Below, piece by piece: positions 21,801 through 29,629 of a DNA stretch of 64,000 bases (positions are counted from its first letter, which is position 1; each line of letters begins with the position of its first letter). The DNA is from Cylindrotheca closterium (Eukaryota; Bacillariophyta; Bacillariophyceae; Bacillariales; Bacillariaceae): contig CAKOGP040002458.1 of NCBI GenBank assembly GCA_933822405.4, positions 48,124-112,123 on the forward strand, written 5' to 3'. A program made the translations under genes and the position numbers. The notes beneath the pieces were generated by a model, which saw nothing but the letters and a program-made list of their open reading frames with translations, ran no database searches and was not told where the DNA came from.

Positions 21801-22012
21801 ACTTGTCATCCTGGGATGTCTCTTCGGTCACTGCTATGCGGGGGATGTTCCAAGGTGCAACATCCTTTGACAAGAATCTTTGTTCGTGGGCCTCGCGTCT
21901 GCCGAGCAATGCCCACGTTCTCTATGCGTTTACTTCTACCCACAGCTGCCCTTCATCAGACCACCCAAGCCTCTCTGCAAATCCAAAAGGTCCATTTTGT
22001 CATTTATGCTAA
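18884..22012 (+). CDS. Single-pass membrane protein: PTLAGC ectodomain, PSxxPS stalk, BspA-type repeats
   Basis: 1042 aa. Order: basic Ser/Lys-rich N-terminus (1-230) with three 26-aa repeats (KASKPGATPGKASSNADVRK type), an acidic and coiled-coil part (about 280-325), a single membrane span (about 328-351, IIFIVIACLVVLIGAGVGAYF), and an ectodomain (about 405-590) starting NCLAISRNETIDG and containing LLPTLAGC. Then comes a PSxxPS linker (about 602-790, with SAYPSIKPSMVP repeated about four times), then six to seven BspA/DUF285 leucine-rich-type repeats of about 24-25 aa (FNQDLSSWDVSSVTNM, about 810-1000), and a Cys-bearing C-terminus. BspA repeats are mostly known from bacterial and protist surface proteins and bind proteins or surfaces. 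No N-terminal signal peptide, so it is likely type II with the ectodomain outside or in a secretory or silica-deposition compartment. Ectodomain shared with the genes at 32614 and 38028. Confidence 0.85.
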   Translation: MPHKGKAPSSRRHKSGSSRTSSGRSNAKTREAGEDPSEPSHASNLERSERSTHSNHISSSHRSAPRSPKKDPERHSRASSGRSKTREAGDPSESSHASNLEKSERSSENTAELRSGRRSPAGSGKGSRDSADRKKKRSGPRATKPGAISSTSSRHSDAKSSKPGATPGKASSNADVRKKERGATKASKPGATPGKASSNADVRKKERGATKASKPGATPGKASSNADVRKKKEQRSTPSSNSGVVSEDLMTNRERQEEEWAVSSSLPSPEAFSDGNLLEATTVDDNLEAPEVVQMRREFEQKENRRQQEIEELNQRLAKQEKQKKRRNRIIFIVIACLVVLIGAGVGAYFGLNKDTNTEDSITTNGNAEDLTTAPSSVTNGGNNGASSTPTNAASNGPTVTQLYQPPSDDNCLAISRNETIDGQGDLDQSEFDMAFDVTLEANGDITDPQVQTFLDAIQETLLPTLAGCSGPKINRRDLLAKNELPTIRAVAAQPRQRQLAIGENRFVIFNAFVTGREDPDVVCTNTQDSNRCHRIVVKVSAILKGPVQLMDIVVLTSAQVTEKLKEDEQDDGNLKDPWGLGNPFSEVHLVNIDNQSATSAPVPMPTIDPGEDSSPTPTVETTLIPTQMSASGLTSQAPSSSPSMITPVPSVNPSAAPVTGPTQPPSALPSIMPSDTPSLRPSSFLSSSPTLAPVVGPTLSPSSTPSRVPSVVPTLSPTATASEVPSAYPSIKPSIVPSANPSIKPSMVPSAYPSIKPSMVPSAYPSIKPTMVPSSSPSLIPSVSPSTNPSQPCFQSSSELSSEVNNFFGTALQKAAVENTYGPIGDWCFGAGVTSMSQLFKYRAFNDDISNWDVSSVTDMGEMFNGASSFNQDLSSWDVSSVTNMALMFYEASSFSGDLSSWDVSSVTTMSFMFRRAYSFNGDLSSWNVSSVTNLSFMFRDGSFNQDISSWDVSSVTEMSYMFWNARAFNQDLSSWDVSSVTAMRGMFQGATSFDKNLCSWASRLPSNAHVLYAFTSTHSCPSSDHPSLSANPKGPFCHLC
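19363..19578 (+). repeat. Three near-identical 78-bp in-frame repeats
   Basis: Encodes three copies of the 26-residue unit beginning SKPGATPGKASSNADVRKK. The copies differ by only a few bases, implying recent expansion inside the cytosolic N-terminus. Confidence 0.9.
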
Positions 22013-22287
22013 CGAGAGATATATATGTATATAGTCAATCATCACCTTTTTAAAAAAAACAATATGATTCAAATAACCAACTATCCAAACATCTGCATCA
22101 TAAACGCAAGCAATATAGCTAATAATTGGTACCTGCTGGTATTACGGTATGGTGAGAAGAAGGTTTTAGTTGCCCGGTCGGAAGAGAAGAGTCTTGCACC
22201 CAAAAAGGCCCTGTGGAGGTCTTTGGTGGTGGGTTTGTGCCTGGCTACTGCTACCGGTACTGGCCATCGTGTTGTGGTGTTCTACTT

Positions 22288-22385
22288 TTAAAGAAGACAT
22301 TTCTAACAGAAATATTTCTTCTGTTCTTAACATGAGTATCAAAACTTGTCATCCTGGGATGTTTCGTCTGCCACAACCATGATAC
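22288..22385 (+). pseudogene. BspA-repeat remnant
   Basis: Reads KEDISNRNISSVLNMS, then after a frame change QNLSSWDVSSATTM. These match the FNDDISNWDVSSVTDM units of the gene ending at 22012. No open gene around it; likely a broken partial duplicate. Confidence 0.7.
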
Positions 22386-22744
22386 AACAGGAGATGACGA
22401 GTTTGCAGCTACCGGAGCATATGGTGTACCTATACGGTTAGAGTCAATTTGTTAGGCTCTTAACATAGTCGCTAGTCGCATATGAAAAAATTTCGATCGA
22501 ATGAATCAATCGACAGAAAGAAGAACCTCCACGTACATATAGTACCGGTATATTGACGTTTGATCAATGCAACGTTTATTTATTTTTATTTTTCAAACTC
22601 TTTCATTTCTAAAATATGTTTCATCAATATGCTTCGGCTCTTCGAAACAATCGGTGATGAAAGCATGCAGTTGCTTCTCTCATAAATCCTTTCAACTGAG
22701 AAAAGTGGATTTCGATTCAATTTCAATTCATTTCACCTGACCAC

Positions 22745-24229
22745 AACCATTACAACAACGCTCTGAACCCGTCACTGTTCAACGACCCTCGATTGAAGGC
22801 TGGTATTTATGCCCCACGTCAGCGACGCAGAAACAGCGGCTACCATCATTCTGCTCACAGCAGCACCAGTCCCCCAGCCGTTCCATTCTTAGACCAACAA
22901 GTCATTATGGAAGAGATTATGAAGAACAAGAATCGCCACCGTCAGCAGCATCCACAACACCATGGCGAAACACCTGTTGGTACGGTACTCAAGATGATGG
23001 CTTTGAGTTTATTGTATTTCCTCCTCACGCCATGAACAACCGTCGTCGCAGCAAAATCGCGAATGATTGCAAGCAGGACGACTTTCGAATGCCATGCCAA
23101 TAAACACCATCGCCAGCACTTACACCAACTTCCAATCCATGCGATGCAAAGCGAACAAGGGCTGCGGCTAAACCATCCGATCCGCTAATTACGGTGGCGT
23201 GTGTTGTCTGCAAGCCGGAACGTCTCAACAAAGAAGAAAACAAGAGAAACAATCAGCATCACCCCAACCAGTCGATCCACTCTTTGAGTTGCTCCTTTTG
23301 AATGCGGCTTCAGCGAGCCAGGAACGAAATCAATAACTAAAGTAAGAGAAAACATGTGCAGCATTCAACGAGTCGATCCACTCTTTGAGTTTAATTCTCT
23401 TCGCGAATGCGGCTTCTACAAAGCCTTATCGTCAACACTCCTCTGAAGAGGCTAGGCTTTCGAAGCTACTGGAGGAGCGACAACATGCGATGAAGGAGCA
23501 AAGGGTTGGGCAACCAAAGCAAGCAACGAACCAAAGAAGACAGTGACGTTTGGTACCCACAGTGAAGCAGTCAAAGAGACTGACCAAGCCTATTGGTGCT
23601 TTCTATTGACGTTGCTGGCTCTAGCACGAACCAATTTGAATCTTCAATTCGATCCCGTTCGTCGATCAAATGCCATGCATTCGACCTTGGAGGCCAAACG
23701 TACGAATGCCTTGAGACAACTTTGGGAGCTCGAGCGTACAAAGACTATACCGGTACGTCTACAAAAGAAATGGTGTGGAAGCAAGCTGCAACGACAACAT
23801 TTTGCAAATCAAGAAAACTACCGGTATATCCAACAAACTCGAGCCAGCCGTATCATTCCTATTCGTGCTTCTCACTAGTAGGAGAAAGAAGAGAAAAACT
23901 TGAGATGAAGTCGTCGTATTGAAGAAGAATCCAATCTAGCAGAAGACTTATTGGAACCAGTTTCTACTATCGGGGCAACTGTGCCTTATTCTGATAAAGA
24001 ATTGAAGGAGAATAATTTATCTGATCGCCCCGAAGATAATATCGTCGTTGTTCTTGAGGCAGAACTTATGTGCAAATGAAGAATCTTCGGATCGGGTCGA
24101 AGTCGAAACGGTTGAAGATTTTTCAATCCCTCCAGAGAATTAGATGACGACCTCGCAATCCGCGACATCCTCGAACAAGAAACTCACTCCTGGGAAGATC
24201 TCAATATATTGAACGGGAAGGAGTATAAA
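22745..24229 (+). pseudogene. Decayed chimeric Hsp20-like gene
   Basis: The 5' part copies gene B (26186-28117), including its upstream region and YAPRQRRRNSGYHHSAHSST and AVPFLDQQVIMEEIMKNKNR. The middle keeps SIDVAGS and KRTNALRQLWELERTK of the Hsp20-like domain in changing frames. The 3' part instead resembles the tail of gene A (SDKELKENNLSDRPEDN-like, then SWEDLNI). Frameshifts and stops are spread throughout (for example an early frame break near 22985 after ETPVGT, and stops near 23103 and 23330). Not translatable as one protein. It lies ahead of S2, as gene A lies ahead of S1. Confidence 0.85.
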
Positions 24230-24709
24230 ATAACTCGTCATCAGGAAGACCGCAAAGTGAATTATCGATGAAATTGCCGTGACTATTTTCTTCTCTTCCA
24301 GGAAATAGATTTGAATTGCGCCCCTAGCACTTTTATTGAACGGCTACGTAGGTAGTTGTACTGTGGGGGGATTGGACTTGTTGGTCTTACGGCTTACGGG
24401 ACTGTGGTCGCGTTGCACTTGCACCGTCAAGGGGTTTTCTTTGTTCAGAGTGCGAATACTGCACAGTGGCATCTTTCTGACATCTTCGGAAGGCAAATGT
24501 CGTACAGAACAAAGACATAGCCAGAGATGTCCATTAAGTAGAAAACAGCAGAGGAGAAACAATATTAATCGCACAATAACTTCCAGTCAAACTCCCAAAA
24601 ATATCTCACGAATTATGTGGGGTCCACAACAAGCGGCAATCGATAGTCAATATAATCCAGAACCAACCCCTTTTGAATCTCTGTTAGATGGACCGTTGTT
24701 ATGATTACG

Positions 24710-25051
24710 ATGAACAAGTCGCAGAGCATACCAATATCACCATCGTCGTATCTTCGCCATGAGGATATGATACGTCAGCAACGAAGCCATTGGGAATACA
24801 AGGCCATGATGGTGAACGCTGACTTGACAGATTATTTGGTTTACAATCGAATAATCATCGGGATTGCAAAGACAATCGAGGCTACCAAAAATGCCAAGCT
24901 ACGGGATCAGAACCAAGCATTGGTCGATCACATTCACTACATCCGTCATACTCAAGTGTCTTCTCGAGCGGTGAGGAAGAGAGAAGCGGACGATCTAATC
25001 AGTAGGAAGCAGGACGACGACGAAGCGCTAATTTTTGAAATGGAAATATAG
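24710..25051 (+). CDS. Small KSQSIPI-family protein S2
   Basis: 113 aa from ATG 24710 (MNKSQSIPIS); an in-frame ATG three codons earlier (24701) is possible, but the family starts at MNKSQ. Very close to S1: YLRHEDMIRQQRSHWEYKAM, MVNADLTDYLVYNRIIIGIA, NAKLRDQNQALVDHIHYIRH, C-terminus DDEALIFEMEI. The intact frame after the decayed pseudogene just upstream suggests S2 is kept by selection independently of its Hsp20-like partner. The 350 bp upstream are also alignable with the region before S1. Confidence 0.75.
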   Translation: MNKSQSIPISPSSYLRHEDMIRQQRSHWEYKAMMVNADLTDYLVYNRIIIGIAKTIEATKNAKLRDQNQALVDHIHYIRHTQVSSRAVRKREADDLISRKQDDDEALIFEMEI

Positions 25052-25307
25052 AACATTAGACAATAATACAACAACAATAGATAATTCATCATGCTAATAG
25101 TCCTACATAGACATAGTGCGACTTTTTTCAAAGGCTTCTTCGTTGTTTGGAATGCGAAAAGACTAATGGCGCACTTTTTGCATTCTTTGAAACGTTTTAA
25201 CGCCTTTGTGCGAAACGACGTCAAAAACACAGCAATGCCATCACATCATAAAGTGGCAATCGATGGTCAATCCAAACTTTGTCGGATGAACCATCGTCAT
25301 GGTTAGG

Positions 25308-25640
25308 ATGAACAAGTCACAAAGCATACCAATATCAATGTCATCATATCTTCGCAATGATAGACTACAAGAGCAGCAAAGCCAATTGGAATACAAGGCC
25401 ATCATGATGAATGCGGACTTTAAAGATTATAGATTTTACAGTCGAATAGTCATCGGAATCGGAAAGACACTCGAGACTACCGAAAATGCCAAGCTACGGG
25501 ATCAGAACCAAGCACTGATCGACCATATCCATTCCATCCGACACACTCACGTATCTGCTAGAGCGTCACCAGAGCCTGATGATGTTAGCAGTAGGATTCT
25601 AGACGAAGATGATTTTTTCATATTTGAAATGGAAGATTAA
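25308..25640 (+). CDS. Small KSQSIPI-family protein S3
   Basis: 110 aa from ATG 25308 (MNKSQSIPIS). Conserved blocks: YLRNDRLQEQQSQLEYKAIM, MNADFKDYRFYSRIVIGIGK, NAKLRDQNQALIDHIHSIRH. The C-terminus has drifted (DDFFIFEMED instead of DEALIFE). It follows S2 directly, with about 256 bp between, and the upstream GTGGCAATCGATGGTCAAT word matches the S2 upstream region, so S2 and S3 are a tandem duplication. Function unknown. Confidence 0.75.
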   Translation: MNKSQSIPISMSSYLRNDRLQEQQSQLEYKAIMMNADFKDYRFYSRIVIGIGKTLETTENAKLRDQNQALIDHIHSIRHTHVSARASPEPDDVSSRILDEDDFFIFEMED

Positions 25641-25960
25641 AACGGTGGGCAATAATAGTTATACAACTATAGACAAGAATGCTAGTGCTACAGAGTGCTG
25701 AGAGTGATGTTGCCAGTCCGTGCAGCCACCACCAGCCACCCAAAATGATGCATCATGACACCTAGTCCCCTTTAATGTTTCAGTTTTACAAACATTACAT
25801 TATCAAGTCCTATTCGAGTTGATAATGTTCTGATGCTTTTAGATGGTTCGATACGTTCCGATCATAAGATACGATACCGGTACACAAAGATACGATGCTT
25901 TCGACTCTTTTGACTTGAAAAGTGCAGTCGAGTAAGTCGCTTACGTGGAAGATTTCGATC

Positions 25961-25968
25961 GAAGCTTC
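25961..25968. promoter_or_regulatory. Candidate heat-shock-type GAAnnTTC dimer
   Basis: GAAGCTTC, with further GAA and TTC words nearby (about 25952-25956, 25976-25981, 26023-26032), lies about 220 bp upstream of gene B, an Hsp20-like gene. It is a minimal match and may be chance. The downstream region from about 26055 is conserved upstream of the pseudogene too. Confidence 0.2.
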
Positions 25969-26185
25969 ACGACAAGAACTTCACCTCCACGTTTCATCTT
26001 TCGATGCACCTCTTCCCATCTCGAAGAAGTTCCAAACATGATACGTTTCACCATTATGCTTCGGCTCTTCGGATCAATCGGTGATGAAAGCATGTAGTTG
26101 CTTTTCTCATAAATCCTTTCAACTGAGGAAAAAGAATTTAATTCAATCCATTCATATACCCAACCATACAACAACGTTCTGAACG

Positions 26186-28117
26186 ATGCAATTTTACTTT
26201 CAACACCCGTGTCTGCTCAACGACCCTCGATTGAAGGATGATATTTATGCCCCACGTCAGCGACGCAGAAACAGCGGCTACTATCATTCTGCTCACAGCA
26301 GCACCAGTCCCCCAGCTGTTCCATTCTTAGACCAACAAGTCATTATGGAAGAGATTATGAAGAACAAGAATCGCCACCGTCAGCAGCAGCATCCACGACA
26401 ACATCGCGAAACACCTGTTGGTACCCAAGATGATGGCTTCGAGTTTATTGTATTTCCTCCTCACGGCATGAACAACCGTCGTCGCAGCAATAACATGAAT
26501 GATTGCAAGCGGGACGACTTTCGAATGCCATGCCAAACACCATCGCCAGCACCAACTTCCAAGCAACCAACGGCTGCAACCAACCTAGCCGATCCTTTCT
26601 TTGAAATGGTTTTTGCCGGTGCACCTTCTCAGTCCCGTGAACGTCAGCAACCGCCGGAACGTCCACACCAAGCGCCAAAGCAAGAGAAGAAGGCAGCTCC
26701 CAATCCAGTCGATCCACTCTTGGAGCTGCTCTTTTCGAATGCACCATCTGCGAACCAGGAACGTCCGCAACAGCAGCCCAAGCAAGAGAAGAACTCAGCT
26801 GCGCCCCAGACAATCGAGCCACTCTTGGAGCTGCTCTTTTCGAATGCAGCTTCTGGAAAGCCTCGTCGTCGTCAGCACTCGCCGGAAGAGGCTACTCTTT
26901 TGAACTTGCTCAACGCACAACAGCGTGCTCAGAAAGAGCAAGACAAGACAACCCAAGCAACCAACGAACAACCGAAGACTGTTACCTTTGGAACCGTCTC
27001 TGACAATCATTCCAATACCAATGCAGTCTATCAGCTTCCTCAGCAATGGCACATCCAAGCGACTGACCAGGCCTTGATTCTGTCTATTGATGTGGCGGGT
27101 TTTGGCACAAACGATTTGAATCTTCAGGTCGATCCCATCCGTCGTCGCTCGAATAGTATCAGTACCATGCAACTGACCTTGAAGGCCAAACGTACGAATG
27201 CCTTGGGCCAAATTTGGGAGCTCGAGCGTACCAAGACTTTGGATGCCAACCTCTACAAAGTAAATGCTGTGGAAGCAAGTTGCGATGACGACATTTTGCA
27301 AATCACCATTCCAAAGAAGACCATCCAACCTACTACTCGAGCCAATGGAATCATTCCTATTCGTGCTTCTAGAACACCAACAACAACACCAACAACAACT
27401 ACTACTACTCAAGAAGCGGAACAAGAAGAGAAAACTCAAGATGAAGAGGAGGTTAAGCTGATTGGACTTCCAGATTTTCTAGCTGCCATGGCTGCTCAAT
27501 ATGCCGAAGAGCAAGAAGAGAAAGATGAAGACCAAAAAGAAGAGATGACTAGTGTTCCAATATCGCTGGAACATCAAATGGAGGCCAAGACTCAATTGGA
27601 AGCCCTGGCTGCTGAATTCAAACAAGCCTACGAAGCTGCACTCTCGAAACCATCTTCCGCTGTAAATGACGCAAAAGATGATTCTGGCGCAAGCGTGGGC
27701 GTCAAAGAATCGAACCAGGTGACACTACAAGAGAAACTTGATCGCTCCAACAGCGGATCCAATGCCTCGAACGATAGTAGAAACGAAGATGCTCCTACAG
27801 CTGAATCCGTTGTTAAACCAGTTGCATCCTCGGAGGGAGTCACTCAAGAGAAGGAGGGGATTGTCGAAAGTGAGGAGGCAACAGCATCCTCAATGCCTGA
27901 TTTGATAGCGGATACTTCTGAAAACGAAGTTCTTGAAGTCAAGCGTGAAGATTCAAGCAATGGAAATTATGTCCCTGTTGCTGATCATTGTTTGGCTGAG
28001 ACCATAGATCATGATATTGACCCCAAGCTGGAGAGTAATGGAGAATCTTTCGATGTTGTTGATTCGAAGGAAGAGAATGACAACGAATCCTGGGAAGATG
28101 TCAGTGCCAAAGGATAA
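26186..28117 (+). CDS. Hsp20-like domain protein (gene B)
   Basis: 643 aa. The N-terminal part has IYAPRQRRRNSGYYHSAHSS and DDGFEFIVFPPHG, then three repeats of the type DPLLELLFSNAPSxxxE (DPFFEMVFAGAPS, DPLLELLFSNAPS, EPLLELLFSNAAS, about residues 133-240), which look like amphipathic docking motifs. An Hsp20/p23-like domain follows at about 285-395 (PQQWHIQATDQALILSIDVA, GFGTNDLNLQVD, TLKAKRTNALGQIWELERTK, DDILQITIPKK). Then comes a Thr run, an acidic Glu-rich region with a helix (MEAKTQLEALAAEFKQAYEA), and a C-terminus SWEDVSAKG that parallels SWEDLNM of gene A. Chaperone-like adaptor by domain; partner unknown. S4 follows in the same orientation. Confidence 0.8.
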   Translation: MQFYFQHPCLLNDPRLKDDIYAPRQRRRNSGYYHSAHSSTSPPAVPFLDQQVIMEEIMKNKNRHRQQQHPRQHRETPVGTQDDGFEFIVFPPHGMNNRRRSNNMNDCKRDDFRMPCQTPSPAPTSKQPTAATNLADPFFEMVFAGAPSQSRERQQPPERPHQAPKQEKKAAPNPVDPLLELLFSNAPSANQERPQQQPKQEKNSAAPQTIEPLLELLFSNAASGKPRRRQHSPEEATLLNLLNAQQRAQKEQDKTTQATNEQPKTVTFGTVSDNHSNTNAVYQLPQQWHIQATDQALILSIDVAGFGTNDLNLQVDPIRRRSNSISTMQLTLKAKRTNALGQIWELERTKTLDANLYKVNAVEASCDDDILQITIPKKTIQPTTRANGIIPIRASRTPTTTPTTTTTTQEAEQEEKTQDEEEVKLIGLPDFLAAMAAQYAEEQEEKDEDQKEEMTSVPISLEHQMEAKTQLEALAAEFKQAYEAALSKPSSAVNDAKDDSGASVGVKESNQVTLQEKLDRSNSGSNASNDSRNEDAPTAESVVKPVASSEGVTQEKEGIVESEEATASSMPDLIADTSENEVLEVKREDSSNGNYVPVADHCLAETIDHDIDPKLESNGESFDVVDSKEENDNESWEDVSAKG

Positions 28118-28863
28118 TTGCGTTTGACGTCTCCTCCCAAAGAAAATTGAGAAACTAATCTATGTTATTACTGATAGTCTACACGTGTAGTGCACGCAAC
28201 GTTTCAATTCTCGAACGCTTTTCGACTACCGGTACAGTAGTAGCTCTTTCTCTTTCGGTCCCACTCCAAGACGCCGCAAAGCAGGATTGGATTTGTACCG
28301 GTACATCTTTGGATTGCGGTTACTTATATAGATCATGGAAGAAAGTTGGCAGACCGTTTTAGCGCCAATAATGGACTGCCAGCATCAGCGGACGACTCAA
28401 AAGTTTGGCGTCAGCGGCCTCAAAAGTTTCGTTTCAAAAGCCTCTTGATCTCAAGTTTTTTTGTTTTGTGTGGCCTGAAATGGGTGTAGTTGGATTTAAT
28501 TTATTCGCAGATTCGTTTTGGACCAATCACTATCCTAGCTAACATATATAAAAAATGGTTCAATTTTTACACGTGTGTATCGGGCGAGTGCGTATGTTAT
28601 TGTGTGGACAGGAGCAAATTTCGTTATTCGCAGATTCGTTCTCGACCAATCGCGTTCCTCGAATGAATCTGACACGCGGCAGAGTTTTTCGAATATAGTT
28701 GGAAAAACTTGCAGGCAGCCACGTAGCTCGTGTCTGCGGGACCTTTGAATCTGTCATGAGATTCACGAAATTCGAATCGAATTCAATTCATTGACAACCA
28801 CGCATATTCAATATAGCACTCATAGTCAAAAATTGAAAATCACAAGACCATAAAATCCACAAG
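28118..28863. other. Intergenic between gene B and S4
   Basis: Contains two copies of an ATTCGCAGATTCGTT word followed by GACCAATC (about 28503 and 28626), and two ACACGTGT words (about 28181 and 28569). No gene seen. Confidence 0.45.
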
Positions 28864-29334
28864 ATGATGTCTTCCAAATCTCAAAGCATCCCAATTGCTC
28901 CCTCGCGCTACCGTCTTCTGGAGCAACGCTACATGCAAGAAGAACGAGCTGCCATGATCCAAGCGGACTATGACGATTTTCTTCTTTATCAGAGGATTGT
29001 GGGTGGAATTGAAAAGACGCAAGAAGCCACACAATGTACCAAGCTACGAGATCTGAACCAGCAGCTGATCGATCACCTTCACTATATACGCCATGCTTCA
29101 TCTTCTTCGAGAAGAACCTACACTACAGGAGCATCGCCTCCTTCTCGGATTTCTGATTCCGCTCGTCCACATCAGCCATCAAGGTGGAATTTTCTTCCCA
29201 GAGATGACTGTGATGAGTACGCATTTGAGGAAGACTATCAACAGGATGGTAGCATCGAATGTATGCCTACACAGAGCGATAGTTTTGCTTCCGTTGACGA
29301 CGAGGAAACACTCATTTTTGAGTTGGATTTGTAA
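28864..29334 (+). CDS. KSQSIPI-family protein S4, long form
   Basis: 156 aa. Starts MMSSKSQSIPIAPSRYRLLE. Family blocks are present: YMQEERAAMIQADYDDFLLY, GIEKTQEATQCTKLRDLNQQ, LIDHLHYIRHASSSSR. It then has a family-atypical insertion of about 40 aa (TYTTGASPPSRISDSARPHQ and an acidic stretch) before the conserved C-terminus DDEETLIFELDL. The most divergent of the four paralogues, located after gene B as S1 is after gene A. No localisation signal. Function unknown. Confidence 0.75.
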   Translation: MMSSKSQSIPIAPSRYRLLEQRYMQEERAAMIQADYDDFLLYQRIVGGIEKTQEATQCTKLRDLNQQLIDHLHYIRHASSSSRRTYTTGASPPSRISDSARPHQPSRWNFLPRDDCDEYAFEEDYQQDGSIECMPTQSDSFASVDDEETLIFELDL

Positions 29335-29629
29335 ACGGCCGATTCACGAATGAATTCTTTCATCATTCACTTTTATATTACATAGTGCCAAAAGCTTGGC
29401 GCAACATAGACACATTATAGAACAATAAACAACAAACAACAATTCATTATTACTGCAATTCGTATTTTAGATGCTTATAAGAAACAGCAAATGGTGTAAA
29501 ACGCTGTGAAAACTCATCATCATCCACACACACTACAGATACCGAAGGATCGAAGTAGTCGAGGGTCTTTAGTAATCTACTTCATTTCATTTCATCGCCT
29601 TTTGGAGCAACAGTTCAATTTAGATCACT

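Noticed and set aside
25961..26032. Full heat-shock element upstream of gene B
   Set aside because: Only one GAAnnTTC dimer has correct spacing; the other GAA/TTC words do not, so I keep it as a weak candidate only.
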